Shown here: positions 21,443-33,403 of the stretch, one piece after another
Position numbering within the stretch: the first letter of the stretch is position 1
How the letters are laid out: each line of letters starts with the position of its first letter
NCBI GenBank assembly: GCA_030512295.1
Contig: JAULSR010000001.1
Span: 3,805,001 to 3,869,000 of the forward strand
Source of the DNA: Bombardia bombarda
Lineage: Eukaryota > Ascomycota > Sordariomycetes > Sordariales > Lasiosphaeriaceae
Length of the DNA: 64,000 nt
Direction: 5' to 3'
The notes under the pieces: generated by a model
What the model saw: only the letters and a program-made list of their open reading frames with translations
Told to the model about the DNA's origin: nothing
Database searches by the model: none
Position numbers and translations under genes: made by a program

Positions 21443-24400
21443 GCCTATGTGCGTGCGTGAGGTTTGATAGTTAGTTGGGTCCGGTTCGACCTGTGGCGAT
21501 TATAGGTATAGATGGATGTGTGGCGAGGCGGGGGGTGTTTTTTGCTGCTTGATAATCTGCTGCTTGTTGCTTGATGCTTGATGCTTGTTGCTTAGTAGTG
21601 CGCGCACGGCAGCTGGACGGGATGGGGAGGCGTATTTTCCGGCTTATACACAGGACCTGGGTTCGGATCGAGCTGAAAAGGTAAAGAAGGCAAGGTGAGT
21701 TAGGTGGGCAGTAATTAGGGGACTTGAGCTGTCTGTTGGCGACTTTGCAATTCCTGGGACCCTTTCGTTCGTTCGTTCACGACGGGAATGCTGTGCAACT
21801 GGACTCAGAGCTTGTTCGCCAAAGGAAGGTGCACATTCCTCTGTTGCGTGTTTGCGGGATCCTGGCCTTTGGGTCGGTGGCAGATGGCGAAAAGCGGCAT
21901 CAAGATCGGCCCTTGCTGTCCTTGCTGTCCTTGCTGTCTCTGGCGGAGTAGCTACCTATCTCTGGCCTCTCATCTTTGGCTGGACCCGACTAAAAAAACA
22001 TGAGAGCGTATAGGAAGACGGACGATAAAGGATGGAAGGTACGAATGGAAGCTAAACTACCTAGGTAAGGAGCTAAGTTACAGGGTTGGATGCTGCAGCA
22101 CGAAATACGGGCCCTCGTAAAGACGGAAGGCTCGTCTGGCGTGACTGCCAGACAAAGATGGGCTCCAGTTGGGTTGCCCGAGGTGGCCAAGCGGAACAGA
22201 ACAAGCAACTGGCCGACCTCAGTGCGGTTGAGCTGCGGTTGAGCGGGCTTGTCCAGCTGGGCCTACCTTAGGTACCCATCGACCTAAGGTAGCTCCCCAA
22301 GCTCCCTGTTCGAGCTCCTGCTTGAGCTCATACAAGCTCTCCTCGACAGCTTTTCCCTGTCCGGAATATGCCGTCCCTGAGGGGCTGATGAGGGGCAGGA
22401 CGCTTATGTCAAGGATAATCAACTTACAGCGCTGGGGCACATGAACTAGAAAGCTCGCCTTCGAGAGACATAGAAGCAATGGAATACCTCCAGCTCATCA
22501 GCTGGCCGTCTTCGCAATCTTCATTTCCAAGTAGCGCAAAGTCTACTCTCCACCGCGCATATGCCTACCAAGAGTCAGGCTATGACTTTCTTCCATGGAT
22601 GTAGCTGTCCAAGATCCCCTTGAAGCTTGCAAGATGCCTGGACGGGTTAGGGCATGTTTGCCTTAGAGAGCGGGGACGTCGTCTCGCTAACTGCTGCAAT
22701 GGAACACCGATCTAGATCTGGGACGCCAGGGAAAGGCACTGAGAAAAGATGGGGTGGGTGGGAAGGCAAGAAGCGTAGAAAGTGTGGAGGGGGTAACTTC
22801 TTTGGCGACTTAGGTACGCGTCCGTCGTTCTGGTGGCTTGCGAGTGGATGTCGGCCAATTGACGGAAGCAAGGGTGAGCCAGGCGGACATCCAAATCTGG
22901 CTACCTAATAACGGGCTAGCACACAACCTGGTTTGTTAGCCAGCTTGACAAAGCATACCTAATGCCGCTTTTTACCTTGGGTAGGCGCATTGTGCTGTCG
23001 GTGGCCGTGCTTGCCTCCTAGCTGGTAGCCCGAGGGCAGGTGCTACCGTTGGATTCACTCTCTTTGACCCCCGCGTCCTTTCCCACTTTGCAGCTCTGCC
23101 CAAAATGGGTGGTTGGTGAAGCTGCAGTTTTGCGATTCCCATTGGATTCTTTTCCCCCTTCAACCATGTGGGCAGGTGTACAGGTGGAGAGGTGGGTACC
23201 TAGGTGCTTATTTACCACCTGCAGTCCTGCACGAAACGATGGCACACAGACCGATCCTCTTCTGCCCACAGCTCATTGCTGAGACTGCCAATCAAAGCCA
23301 AGTTCACGAGGATCGGAATGAAGCTTAAAACAGGATCGACACTTAAGCACGTGTAAAACGGACGCTAGGTCCAGACCAGCCCCCTCCCCATCCCACAGGC
23401 AGTTTTCCCGTAGCTTTCTTTCCCTGGGCTGCCGACTTGCTATCGATCAACCCTCATCCGGATCATCCCTCACATCCTGTCACAGCCGCTAATATCCCGT
23501 TTGCCAAGCATAGCACCAAAGAGCCGCAGTCGTAACCACAGGGTCTTGGTATTTGTGACATGTTGTTCAAGAAGGTAGGTAACAACATGGATGCCCAAGC
23601 CAGGAGTAGGACGGGCATCAACATCAGCAAGCAAAGCTTTGGGTTCCAGACACCAATGTCCGTATTCCCAAAAGAGAAAAAAGGTCTAACTGCCAACACC
23701 CAAGTTGTGAAATCATACGATTCAGAGCTCTAGCTACTGCAGGCTCAGGAGGGGGCTGCCGCCTGGCTACCCCGGATCTCATGCACAACATGCCTTGCAT
23801 CGTTCTCGCTCTCGCAGCACTAGCAGCCTTTTATACCCGGAAAGTACTGGGGCGTGCTGGATCTTCGATACTAGATATGCCTTGCGCATTCAACCAAGCA
23901 GGCCAAATGTAGATCCTTTGACATGTCAAAACTGAAAAGTAAATATGGCAAGATTGAGATATTTGGCATCAGACCTTAACTGACAACGGTTCCATCTATT
24001 GATGCCTCAAGCTCGAGCCCGAGCTGGCAGGTATTGTCTTACTGCTGTTTACCCCTCCCCTTTATGGATACCGTAGTACCCATATTTCCTAAAGCTCCGG
24101 GCGAGGCGGCGCCCGTAGCTTTCCTTGGGTTTGGTTGCACTTGAGAGGTAACGTTGAAGTCCATAGCTCTGATCCCTGCCGAGCCGGACGCTACTTCCGT
24201 AAGTAAACCCCAGACGCTCACGGGAATGGCAGGGAGTTTAAGGTCGGGTACCCCTGCAGTCCAGATGCCAACCCCGGACTTGGCCAAGATGTGGATCCCT
24301 GAACCGTTGACTTGCTAAAACTAGCGCGGCTGACCTTGACTGAGCGGTTTACGAATATTCTCCGTTGTTTGGAAGTGGGTGGCATGGATGCACTCAATTG

Positions 24401-24572
24401 AAGCAAAGCAGTTCCAGCCTCCAACTCACAAGAGCACTTGACCTTCCATGTTCCCGCTGCAAGCGATCGAGATCCTCCAACGGGCGCCCCGCGGACCCCA
24501 TTAAAAGGCCCACTCTTAATCGAAAGGCCATTAGCCTGAGAAAAGTACTTGGGCAGGACATCTCTTAGCAGA

Positions 24573-24834
24573 ACGCGATTTTCAGACCCAGCTTGCTAAC
24601 GCCTCTGACAGCGAGGTACAACACCTAGCAAACCCCACCGTCCATTAAACACGGACGCGACCACGAGACGTGGTAGCGCGTCTTAAACCCTATCACGCGA
24701 ATCGAAATCGCGTGTTTTCCCATTGCAGAACAAAGCAGCCCCCGATTGACCTGACCTGGCGATAGAAAGAGTTGCACTGGCAACAGACAAATAGTTCAAA
24801 TCACACTGTCGATTCAACCCACCAACAATCGCGT
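24573..24834. promoter_or_regulatory. Cluster of six ACGCG/CGCGT (MCB-type) motifs upstream of rfa3
   Basis: Cores at 24573-24577, 24655-24659, 24677-24681, 24695-24699, 24709-24713 and 24830-24834. This 5-mer and its complement are expected about 0.5 times in 260 bp of average composition. MBF (Swi6-Mbp1/Res) binds this element in G1/S genes of ascomycetes, and RPA subunits are classical targets. Confidence 0.65.
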
Positions 24835-25020
24835 GAGTTAATACCTTAACGGATGTCTCCGCAGAAAACACCTACCAGGTGTTCAGACAGCCCACCAACC
24901 CCACTTCCAGGATTCTCTCACTCACCTTCCGGGCACGGTCACTAAAACATCAAACTCCCAACCAAGCCAGAGAAGGAAATTTGAGACGAGATATACATAC
25001 ACCACCAAATACCATTCACC

Positions 25021-25683
25021 ATGGAGGCCAGATCTACCCCGCGCATCACCTGCACCTACCTCAACTCATACGTTGGCAAAAATGTCACCGTCGTGGGCAA
25101 GGTCGTGCAGCTCCGCGGAGACGAGGCCGTCATTGACGCCGACGGCAACATCACCGCCCATCTCGATCGTGTAAGTCTTTATTTCTTCATTTTTTCTTCC
25201 GAAACCACGGAGAAAAGTAGCAGAGTATACAGGCTAACTAACTCGAAAATGCACCTTAGGACTCACACCTCTCAGCCGGCAACGCCGTCCAGCTGATCGG
25301 CAAAGTACTTCCAGACCTTTCAATCAAGGTACTCACATCCATGGACCTTGGCACAGACGTTGGTAAGTTGAGAAAAAACGCAACCCCCCCCCCCCCCCCC
25401 CTCTTTTTTTTCATCTCAACCGTGTTTTCAATTCCCCTCATCGACCAGCCATCCCCTTCTTGAATACACTAAAAAAAGGGGGGTGGAAATATCGCCGTAG
25501 AGATCAGATCTCCGCCACCCCCTCCCCTCTCCCATTTCGTTCTTATGTCTCCCTCCCCCTCTATTCTTTACCATGGAAGATATAACGAAACCCCTGCTCA
25601 CCCCTCTCCTAGACTACAACTTATCCAACACGGTCGTGGAGATTGCCCACCAGCATAAAAGCATCTTTCAATACGACGCTTAA
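25021..25683 (+). CDS. rfa3: Replication protein A 14 kDa subunit (Rfa3/Ssb3), one frameshift
   Basis: Smallest subunit of the single-strand DNA binding complex RPA, used in replication, repair and recombination. Exons: 25021-25170, 25260-25363 and 25613-25683, with introns of 89 and 249 nt (GTAAGT donors; CTAAC branch site in the first). The single OB-fold domain reads TCTYLNSYVGKNVTVVGKVV, then DADGNITAHLD, DSHLSAGNAVQLIGKV and the C-terminal helix VEIAHQHKSIF. Exon 2 has one base too many: the family sequence PDLSIKVLTSMDLGTDV requires three T, not four, at 25318-25321. With that correction the protein is 107 residues, normal for Rfa3. The gene is normally essential, so a sequencing error is likely. 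Intron 2 contains an 18-C run. Confidence 0.9.
25384..25409. repeat. C18 homopolymer followed by a T-rich run in rfa3 intron 2
   Basis: Eighteen C at 25384-25401, then CT-rich sequence. It is the longest mononucleotide run in the window, and its exact length is unlikely to be reliable. Confidence 0.9.
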
Positions 25684-26689
25684 TCTATCAATTCGTCGGT
25701 TGTCCTGAAAAGAGCTGTGGTGGCGGTGGCGAATAATGGTGGAAACAAGAACCCCCCCCTCACACACGCATACACACATAGTACCTATCCTTCATCTAGA
25801 CATGTACTTTTAGCTAGCCAGTCCATATACCCACAGGCACTCATATACAAGCGCGGAAAACATGGAACAGAACGACAAATGTTGATACTAGACAAGTTGT
25901 ATCCTGGCATGGACATTGACTGGAGGCGGTTAACATTACCACAATATATACTTATCTCCAATCCAAGTCACTATATTTGCCTCTCCAGAGGAGCTCAGTC
26001 TTCTTTTGTATTGCTCTGATTCATTGATTGTACTCTATTGTATTCTTCTCTATTCTTCCTCTTCTTGACCGAGGAGAAGCACCCAGACAGACAGATAGAC
26101 AGTCCCTGAGGACCCACCTATCTCTCTTGCCTCCCTGCTACCACCTACTACTGCTACTTACTGCTACCTAGGTATCTATAAGAAAAGCGACATGAGGGGA
26201 AAAGGGTTATCCATCGCCACATATCCGCTTCGTCATCGAGCAAACGAGCAAGAAGCGCTAGGAAAGAGGACCTTGCTCAGAAAGGGGGCGGGAAAAGTAA
26301 TCATCATATTGATGTCACACCCAGCCCACCAAAGCCAAAAGAAAGGGAAAAGAAATAAGAAAGACGTGAAGGGGGAAAATCAGTATACTCGCTCCTCGAA
26401 AAAACGCCCCTCCGCATATGTGATGTGATGCGGTCTGGTCCCAGATAAACTTTCCGCCACGACGGCCGATTGACGATGAAAAATGACAGGGGGAAAAACG
26501 GAAATCGTGCAAGTCGTAGCAAAGAAAATGAGGAATGAAAAAGAAAAGCAATCCAACCCAGGACACACAGCTTCCCCAGCTAACCTCCTGGAAAAGGACG
26601 GGGCTTGCTGGTGATGGCGTTGCTGCTGCTGCTGCACCCAAACAAAATATCCACCCATCCACATCACACACAAACCCCCACACAATAAT
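25684..26689. other. Convergent intergenic region between rfa3 and the Spt21/Ams2 gene
   Basis: The 3' ends of two genes face each other here. The sequence is purine/pyrimidine-biased as in UTRs. No gene was seen. Confidence 0.55.
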
Positions 26690-29600
26690 TTAACGCCCGT
26701 CATCACCACCACCATTCGTCCCCTTTGCAGCAGCTTCCGTCCCAGTACCGCCACCACCAGTAGCAGCGCTCATCTGCGCCCACAACGCCTCCGCCGCCTC
26801 TGCCTCAAGATCATACTCCCCCAGCGACCCGCCAAAGCTCATCCCACCCCCACCATGATTCCTAATCATCGGCGGCGAGCTCGGCATGACCAAGTCCGTA
26901 CTAAGAAAATTCCCAAAATCCAGCGCACCCTCCGCACCGTCACTGCCAAAGTGCTGATGAACATCGTCGCTGTCTATATTCGACATTGTCATATCGATAT
27001 TCACCAGCCCATGCGACGGCGAATCAGCCGTAAAGTTATTAGCTTCAATCAGCAGCTGGTTGAGTGTCGTCGTGAACGGCGACGGGTGCATCGCTCGCGT
27101 GAAGGGTGAGTCAAAGTTGGGAATCAGCTGTAACTCGTCGCCGTCATCCAGCACAAAGTGCGCATGGTGCTGCGGCTGTTGACCGTGGTGGCGCGGGCTG
27201 CGGCGCTTGCCTCCGCTGAACAAGAGGCGGTAGTTATTTGAGGCCGAGGCGGCGGACCGTGGTGTTTTAGAGGGTGTCCTCTGGTACGACGGCAACAGAC
27301 CCTGACCCCCGGTGACTTGGGTATTGTCCTCACAGTCCGTATCGACTTGGATATGCTCCTTGTTATGGGGCGATGGCTCGGAGTCGGACGCGTCGGTGTC
27401 TTGAACACTCCCGAAGATGCATTCTTGTGGGGCGGGGTAGACGGGCGGTTGGGCGGTGTGCCAAACAGCTCCTGCTCCAGGTCGTCGTGGTCTTCGAGGA
27501 CTGGCGTACAAGGCCGTGTGGTTATCTGCGAGGAACTGTTCGTATTTTCCTTGTCCGTCTTCGTACGCGTCGACTTGATCTCATGAATAATCGTGGCGGT
27601 CTGGACGACATTCACGGCAAGCTCCCCAAGGACCTTGGGCGCTCCATCCTTCCTCGGCGATGGAAAGAGCAGCCGTCTGGTGGCGCCGAGACTTTCATCT
27701 ACTGCGATGGGGCTATCCGCCGTTCCACTGCCCCTCGAGTGAGTCGATCCCAGCCCACGCTTCTTTGGGGAGCTACGTGAGTTTAAAATATCCTCGTATA
27801 AGGTTTGACTTTCGTCGTTTTCTTCAACGGGAGCCAGGCTCTGCCGCCTTGATGGCCCGTCATTTTCATTCCTGCTTCCTTTGGGTGAATCTTGATCCGC
27901 TGGGCCTATTGGGTCCGTGGTAAAATATGCCTCCGAAGTTGGGTTCATCTGTGCATCACTCTTGGTGCGTGCCTTCTTAGATCGTGACTTTGCCTCTCGC
28001 TTCTTACGCGGCTGATTGAGCCGGGCGGCATCCTTGTCCCATCTGTCAGGTGGGCGATGACTCTTGAACTTTGCAAGCCAAATCCCACAAGCTGGTTCGG
28101 TTAGCCATCGTTTGATTGTTCTCAGCGTACACAAAAACTTACGATTGCATAAGAGAGTCTCCTTCCAGAGTTTCTTGTTATCTCTAGGGCCAAGATTCTT
28201 CTTGACCAGCTGATACGTCTTAGGCTTGCCTTCTGCGTCTCGTTCAAGCACTTCAATCATGGTTACGAATCCCGGTTTGTCGGAGAATTCGTGAAACCCT
28301 GGAACACCGTCATGGTTTTGAGTCCATATCTTGCGCCATGTTGGTGTTTCAATGGCGCCACAGTTATTGCAAAACGGCGGCTGTTCTCCCTTCTGAATCG
28401 CGGTTTCCAGCCGTTCCTTGATAGACTGCTTTTTTACCTGGTTCTTGTTGTATCGTGGCGGATCCCCACAATCACTAGGCGGACAAGGAGCCTCGGACAT
28501 ATAGGCCCGAGGTAATGTCAAAGTTGACTCTGCTGCTGGATCACTTGCGGTAACAAGGTGAGCCGGAGGGTCCCTCGAGACATGCCTTGAAGCCGGCCTC
28601 GAGGTTGGTTGCGTTGGCAAAGTTAAAATGGGCTCAGTCGCAGGAGCCTCTGGTAATGGTATTGTTTCGACAAAGGCGGTACTGACTTCCGGTAGAGTGG
28701 GCTCTGGTATAACTGGCTCCTGCTGGCTGATCTCAGCCACTTCATTTCCAGCGACCTCAAGTAAAGGTGGATGTAAGCAACTTTGGGGATCGGATGGCGG
28801 TGACTGTTCCTCGAGTTGCGGGGGCTGTAAGAGCACTTGTTCGGGTTGAGGTTCACATACTTCATGCGATGTCTCTGGTATTTGATGCTGAGTAGCTGAC
28901 AGTTCTTGTGGTACCATGTCAAATTCAGAAACAGCAGGAGTCGGTGCCGTATTGGATCTCTTGAGTGGGCGACTTGCAGCCTTCTTAGCAGGAGGTGGAA
29001 CCGAACTCGCAGCTTGTGGCCTATTCAAAGTTTTCGCCTTTCCAGCAGGGTTGAAAATGCTTGTCGTAGGCAGAAGCTCTGGGGGACCTGGATTGACCTC
29101 CTGGAATGGGAAATTTGAGTGCCTTTGCTGAGGAGCACAACTGTTTTTCTGACTGCCTGGTTTGCTGCCCATTAGTTGAGGCGGCGCATGCACCACCTGA
29201 TGTTGTGTTTGTCCAGGCAGATCTTGTATTTGTCCCTGTGGAAGCAAGAACTCCTCATCTTCAAAGAAATCGTCGATGCCTCCACTCATAAAGCCGGAAT
29301 CGACTTGCGGCATGGGCATAGTCGGAAGAATAGGGCTTGAAGCCATGGGACTAGATCGCAAATAGGCAGTCGTCCTGGGAACCGGAGGCGACGAGCCTAG
29401 ATCTGCGGGACTGTCTTCGGGGGTATAGCCCTGATCTGGTGACTGGCCGATAGACTCAGATGGCGACCTCGCATCTCGGCTCATGCTCCTCTGCATGGCA
29501 GGCTGACCAAATCTTGATTGGTATGTCGAGGCGCCTTCCATCTCGACCACGGAGTCAGACTTGGTATTGTTTTCCAATGCCCTCCTCATATGCTGCTTAT

Positions 29601-30925
29601 GCAAAAGAGGCGCATCCGGAATAGGGGTAGGAGCTCGAGGAATGTCCTGAAGGTGGTTTGCAACAGGAGCATCGCCTCCGGCGCCAACTGGTCTCATGTT
29701 GCGCAAGGAACCGGAGGTGCTCGCAGCTACCCTGAGGGAGTCTGGCGCTGAACCAAACGGCGCTATGTTGCTATATTCGGCTTTCGTAACCTTGGCTCTC
29801 TTTCTTTGCGGACCATCGTCGCCGTCTGTCGCCTCTTCGGCTGCAGATGTATTGCCTGTCTCCAGAGGCTTTTTCCTTGGCCGGCCCCTTGGTCGTCCAG
29901 TCGGAACTCTACTTCTGGACGCTCTACTAGAGGGTCGAGAGGGCCGTACTGGCTTTTCGATCACAACTTCCGTCGGCTGGAGACCTGCAGGCGATGGTGC
30001 ATTATCTCCAGTCGCAGCAGGTTTCGAGCTCATGTTCGAAGCTGTAGGCGGGATGCTGGCCGGGCGATGACCAAGTGATGACATGGGGTTGGCCAGAGGG
30101 ATACTGGCCGGTCTTACCGGGTGCTGATGCTGGTGGCCATAATCGTTCCTCGTATCCATAAACCTGTTGTCGCTCATGGAGCTGTGCAATTGAGCTGGAG
30201 GGAGGGCAGGAGAGGGCATCGAGACCACATTTGCAGAGTGTCCCAATGCTGGGTTGGACTGGAGGAATGAGTTCCATTCGGACGTCGTCGGGTCGGCGGT
30301 GGGAGTGCGTGCTGACTGCATCATGTTTAGACTGTCCATGGAAGGAAACGTGGTACGCTGCATCTTTGCAACGGCTGTCAGCTTCAGCTTCACCTCAAGA
30401 GTTTCCCGACTTCCATTGCTCAGAATGGCCATGAGATTCCGCGTCACGCGCCCTGTGACTAGTTGTTGCTGTTGCTGATCATTGTTTTGTTCCAAGCCCC
30501 ACGACAGCATGCCTTGGCCAACCAAGGGCAGGTCCGGTTCGGAATAGTCGTAGGCGTAAACTGTGTAGTCGCTTTCTTGCTGGTTCACGATCTCGGGACT
30601 GCATTGTGCAATGGCTTGCAGACATGTCTGAAGGTCGACGACGCCGATTGTATTTCTCTCGTCAACGGGCACTGTCTGAATTGAAAGGATATGAGGCCAC
30701 CGTGCCAAGCAGTGGACCTGGTTGTCTCGGTCGAAAGTGTAGTGTACTTTCACTGCAGAAATCAAGGTTAAGGTTAGAAGGCCAAACTCTTGAAGGGCAG
30801 GTAACTCTGAGGCAGATCTACTCACGCCCCATCGGCCTCTCTTGCAGGCCCATATCGTCTCCGCCAGCTAGCTGGCTAGCTGGGTGAGGGGAGCCCGTGG
30901 ACCATGAGTTATTTGGAGTGGCCAT
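26690..30925 (-). CDS. ams2: Spt21/Ams2-family GATA-type regulator, one frameshift
   Basis: Nuclear regulator related to yeast Spt21 and fission-yeast Ams2, which activate histone genes in S phase. Exons: 30925-30826, 30752-28143, 28091-26690. Introns are 73 nt (GTGAGT...CTGCAG) and 51 nt (GTAAGT...ACCAG); the second is a multiple of three and so is invisible in a simple ORF. The Spt21 N-terminal domain is clear (GLKVHYTFDRD, CLARWPHILSIQTVPVDE, YTVYAYDYSEPDLPLVGQGM). An AT-hook-like GRPRGRPRKK lies in the middle. A GATA-like finger has halves CNNC and CNPC separated by 70 residues. The C-terminal part changes frame at the CCCCC run 27306-27310; one added base restores continuity (...RTIPKSPG to QGLLPSYQRTPSK...). 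Corrected length 1370 residues. Confidence 0.88.
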
Positions 30926-33403
30926 TGTCACGCAGACGTCGGCAGCGCCGTGCCGCTCCTACTAGCAATTGACGGCAGGATTGTTGTGTATTTTTGACGG
31001 CGGTGAGGTGGTTCGGTGAATATGGGTTGTTGGGGGGATGTCGCGGTCAGAGGAGGGCGCGATTGAGTCCGGACGTCGGATCGGGTCTCGGGGGGGAGGG
31101 GGCCGAATTTGAGAGGCTGGTTTCATAGCTCGAAAGCGCGTCCAGCCAAGTCGCGTCGGTGGGTCAACAACTGTAGGATGCTGGGCCGAATCAAGGAAGC
31201 GAGCTCGTTGGCATTTGGGACGTTCAATAGCACAAAACAAAAGTCGATTTGGTGAACTGCAAACGCTCGCAAACGCTCAATTAAGCCAGAGATTTTGACA
31301 GTCCACGCGCATACAAGGAAGATGCCCTGTATCGGTTCCGAAAATGTCAAGGAAATCGTGAGTGGAGTGTTCGCCTTGAATCTTTGGGCGAAGCGTCAGT
31401 CCAAACATGGGGCAGTGGACGCGAAGTGGGGGAGGTGCGTTTTAGCGCGACTTTAGCGCCCCGTTCCTTAACGCGCCTGGTGGTAGGTACGCAGCACGCG
31501 GTGCACGGGACGCCACGCAGACCGAGTGCGCAGTGCACAGGCCACCTGAGCTTCTGACCGCCCTACGGCAAACAAATTGCGCAACAGTGGGCCGGGCAGG
31601 ACGGCTTCGGACTTTAGTGGAGTCAGCTCCGGGCGGACAGCAGTCGCAAAAGGCAGCATTCCACACCACATTGCAAGAGGAAAAAACAGAGAGATTTCGC
31701 AGGCGTTTTGCGACGACTTTGGGGATGCCGGCGGCCTATTTATACTTGCCGGAAAGACCCCTCCTTCTTTCACCATCCGCAGCAGCAGGCAGCCACGCGA
31801 CCCCCCCAACTTGTGAGCAGTGAAGATAACTCCCGAACTTTTTTAAGGTCGCTTCCCCTATCCGTACCTACCTAGGTAACTTTATCTCCCCCATCTCTCC
31901 TATCCAACCCTGAATCCATCAATACAAACAAGCCACATCCGTACAAAGCTCCACAAATCCACTCCCATCCCGACAAATCGCACTAGCGTAGAAACCAAGG
32001 ATATGGTGGCTTTTAAACATCACCAACGGTTCATAGCTTTAACCTTACCCAAATAACACTATCAGACATTCCCGTTGATTTTCATGTCTAAAACATTTTA
32101 ACCAAACACCAACTTGCATTTTACTTCATAAAGAATACCATTCCAGGCATGCAGTATATTACACTGCAGACGCCCCTGACAAGCGTATGCCAATACGTCC
32201 GTGGTGTTGAGTCCCCCCCAGTGGATCACGATTCATGAAGGCTTTCCCATGTCTAAAAGGGGAGCATGTCCACACATGATCCGTCGCCCGGTAAACAACA
32301 AGAAATGGTTTTCCCTTCCTATTGTTTGTCTCCCTGTCCCTTTTTCTGCCGCATTATTTGTGCGTATATGATACCGTCTACCTTATTTACTCCCGCCCGC
32401 CGTAGTTGACGGCAGCCAAATATGATAATGCACCGAAAGCTAGAATAGCTAGGTTACTCTCAAAATTCAACCAAGAACTAGTATGTGAAGGCATGTATAC
32501 GTGACTTGGTATATCACACAGATCGTCATCGTTCATCTATCTGAATAACGACATCATCATTACCCTTGACTCGTGCGGCGGCGTTGCTCTCGACTGTGCA
32601 TCCACTCTTACCCTGAACTGGCCGGAGTAAGTAAGATGATTAAACCTTCTTACGATAATTCCCCGCTGCCCGGTATAGCTGGTGTCAATCGGTGGTACGT
32701 TTAATGAGAAGAAAATGAGGGGCAAGAAAATAGGGTGTGTAGGACATGCAAGACGTTGGCTATAAGCTATGTGCGTTCGAAACAACAATTTTCTACATAG
32801 TACTAAGATATACGTTGAGGATGGGCAACACCAGTGTGACTTGCCTCCACCCTGTTTACATGGCAAGAAAAGTCGAGTCCAGGACACAGCAGCGGCCTTC
32901 GGATCCGAGAATCTCCCTTGTCCTCTACATATACTTTACTGTGTCTTAGTTTGCGCGTCCTATTTTTGCTGTGGATAATCATGGTCCCTTACGTGCGTGT
33001 GAGCCGGATGCCGAAACTGGTGTGTTCTCTAGCCGGAGGCTTTCTAGAAGGATTATCTGCACAAAGGAAGATTGTTTAGTTGCTGTGGCAATGGCAATAC
33101 TCGTCTGTATTAAATCAATAAAATAATACAAAAATCACGTACATGTTCTCCTGAGTCAAGGTTGTACAAATCAAGACTCCCGTCTTAGCTCCGTCTCGCG
33201 GAAACAACCAGGAAGCAAAGCGAATATCCATACTACTTAATCATGACTCAAGCTTTTGACCCTCGTCCCAACCAAAACTCCTCAATAACTCAACTCCATA
33301 CACCACATAACCCCTTTACATAGACATGATATCTCACGGCAATAAGAAACACTAACTACTTAAAGCAGCCCCCATCAGCACCACTCCAAGAACCCGACTC
33401 GAC
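30926..33403. other. Intergenic region between the Spt21/Ams2 and PEBP genes
   Basis: The left 600 bp contains the ACGCG cluster. The remainder shows no gene; frames at 31468-31809 and 31533-31823 overlap each other on opposite strands and lack family features. Confidence 0.5.
31137..31500. promoter_or_regulatory. ACGCG/CGCGT cluster upstream of the Spt21/Ams2 gene
   Basis: Six cores at 31137-31141, 31152-31156, 31305-31309, 31419-31423, 31471-31475 and 31496-31500, about 210-575 bp upstream of the start codon. This is several-fold more than expected in this length. It fits MBF-type G1/S control, known for ams2 in fission yeast. Confidence 0.5.

Larger units (their letters stand above)
20830..25020. 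other. Long intergenic region (about 4.2 kb) between the bZIP gene and rfa3
   Basis: No supported gene. It includes a 14-mer tandem repeat (21377-21442), many CCTAGGTA/TAGGTACCT-like short motifs, and at the right end a cluster of ACGCG motifs and hairpins belonging to rfa3. A long 5' leader for the bZIP mRNA would fit the left part. Confidence 0.5.
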
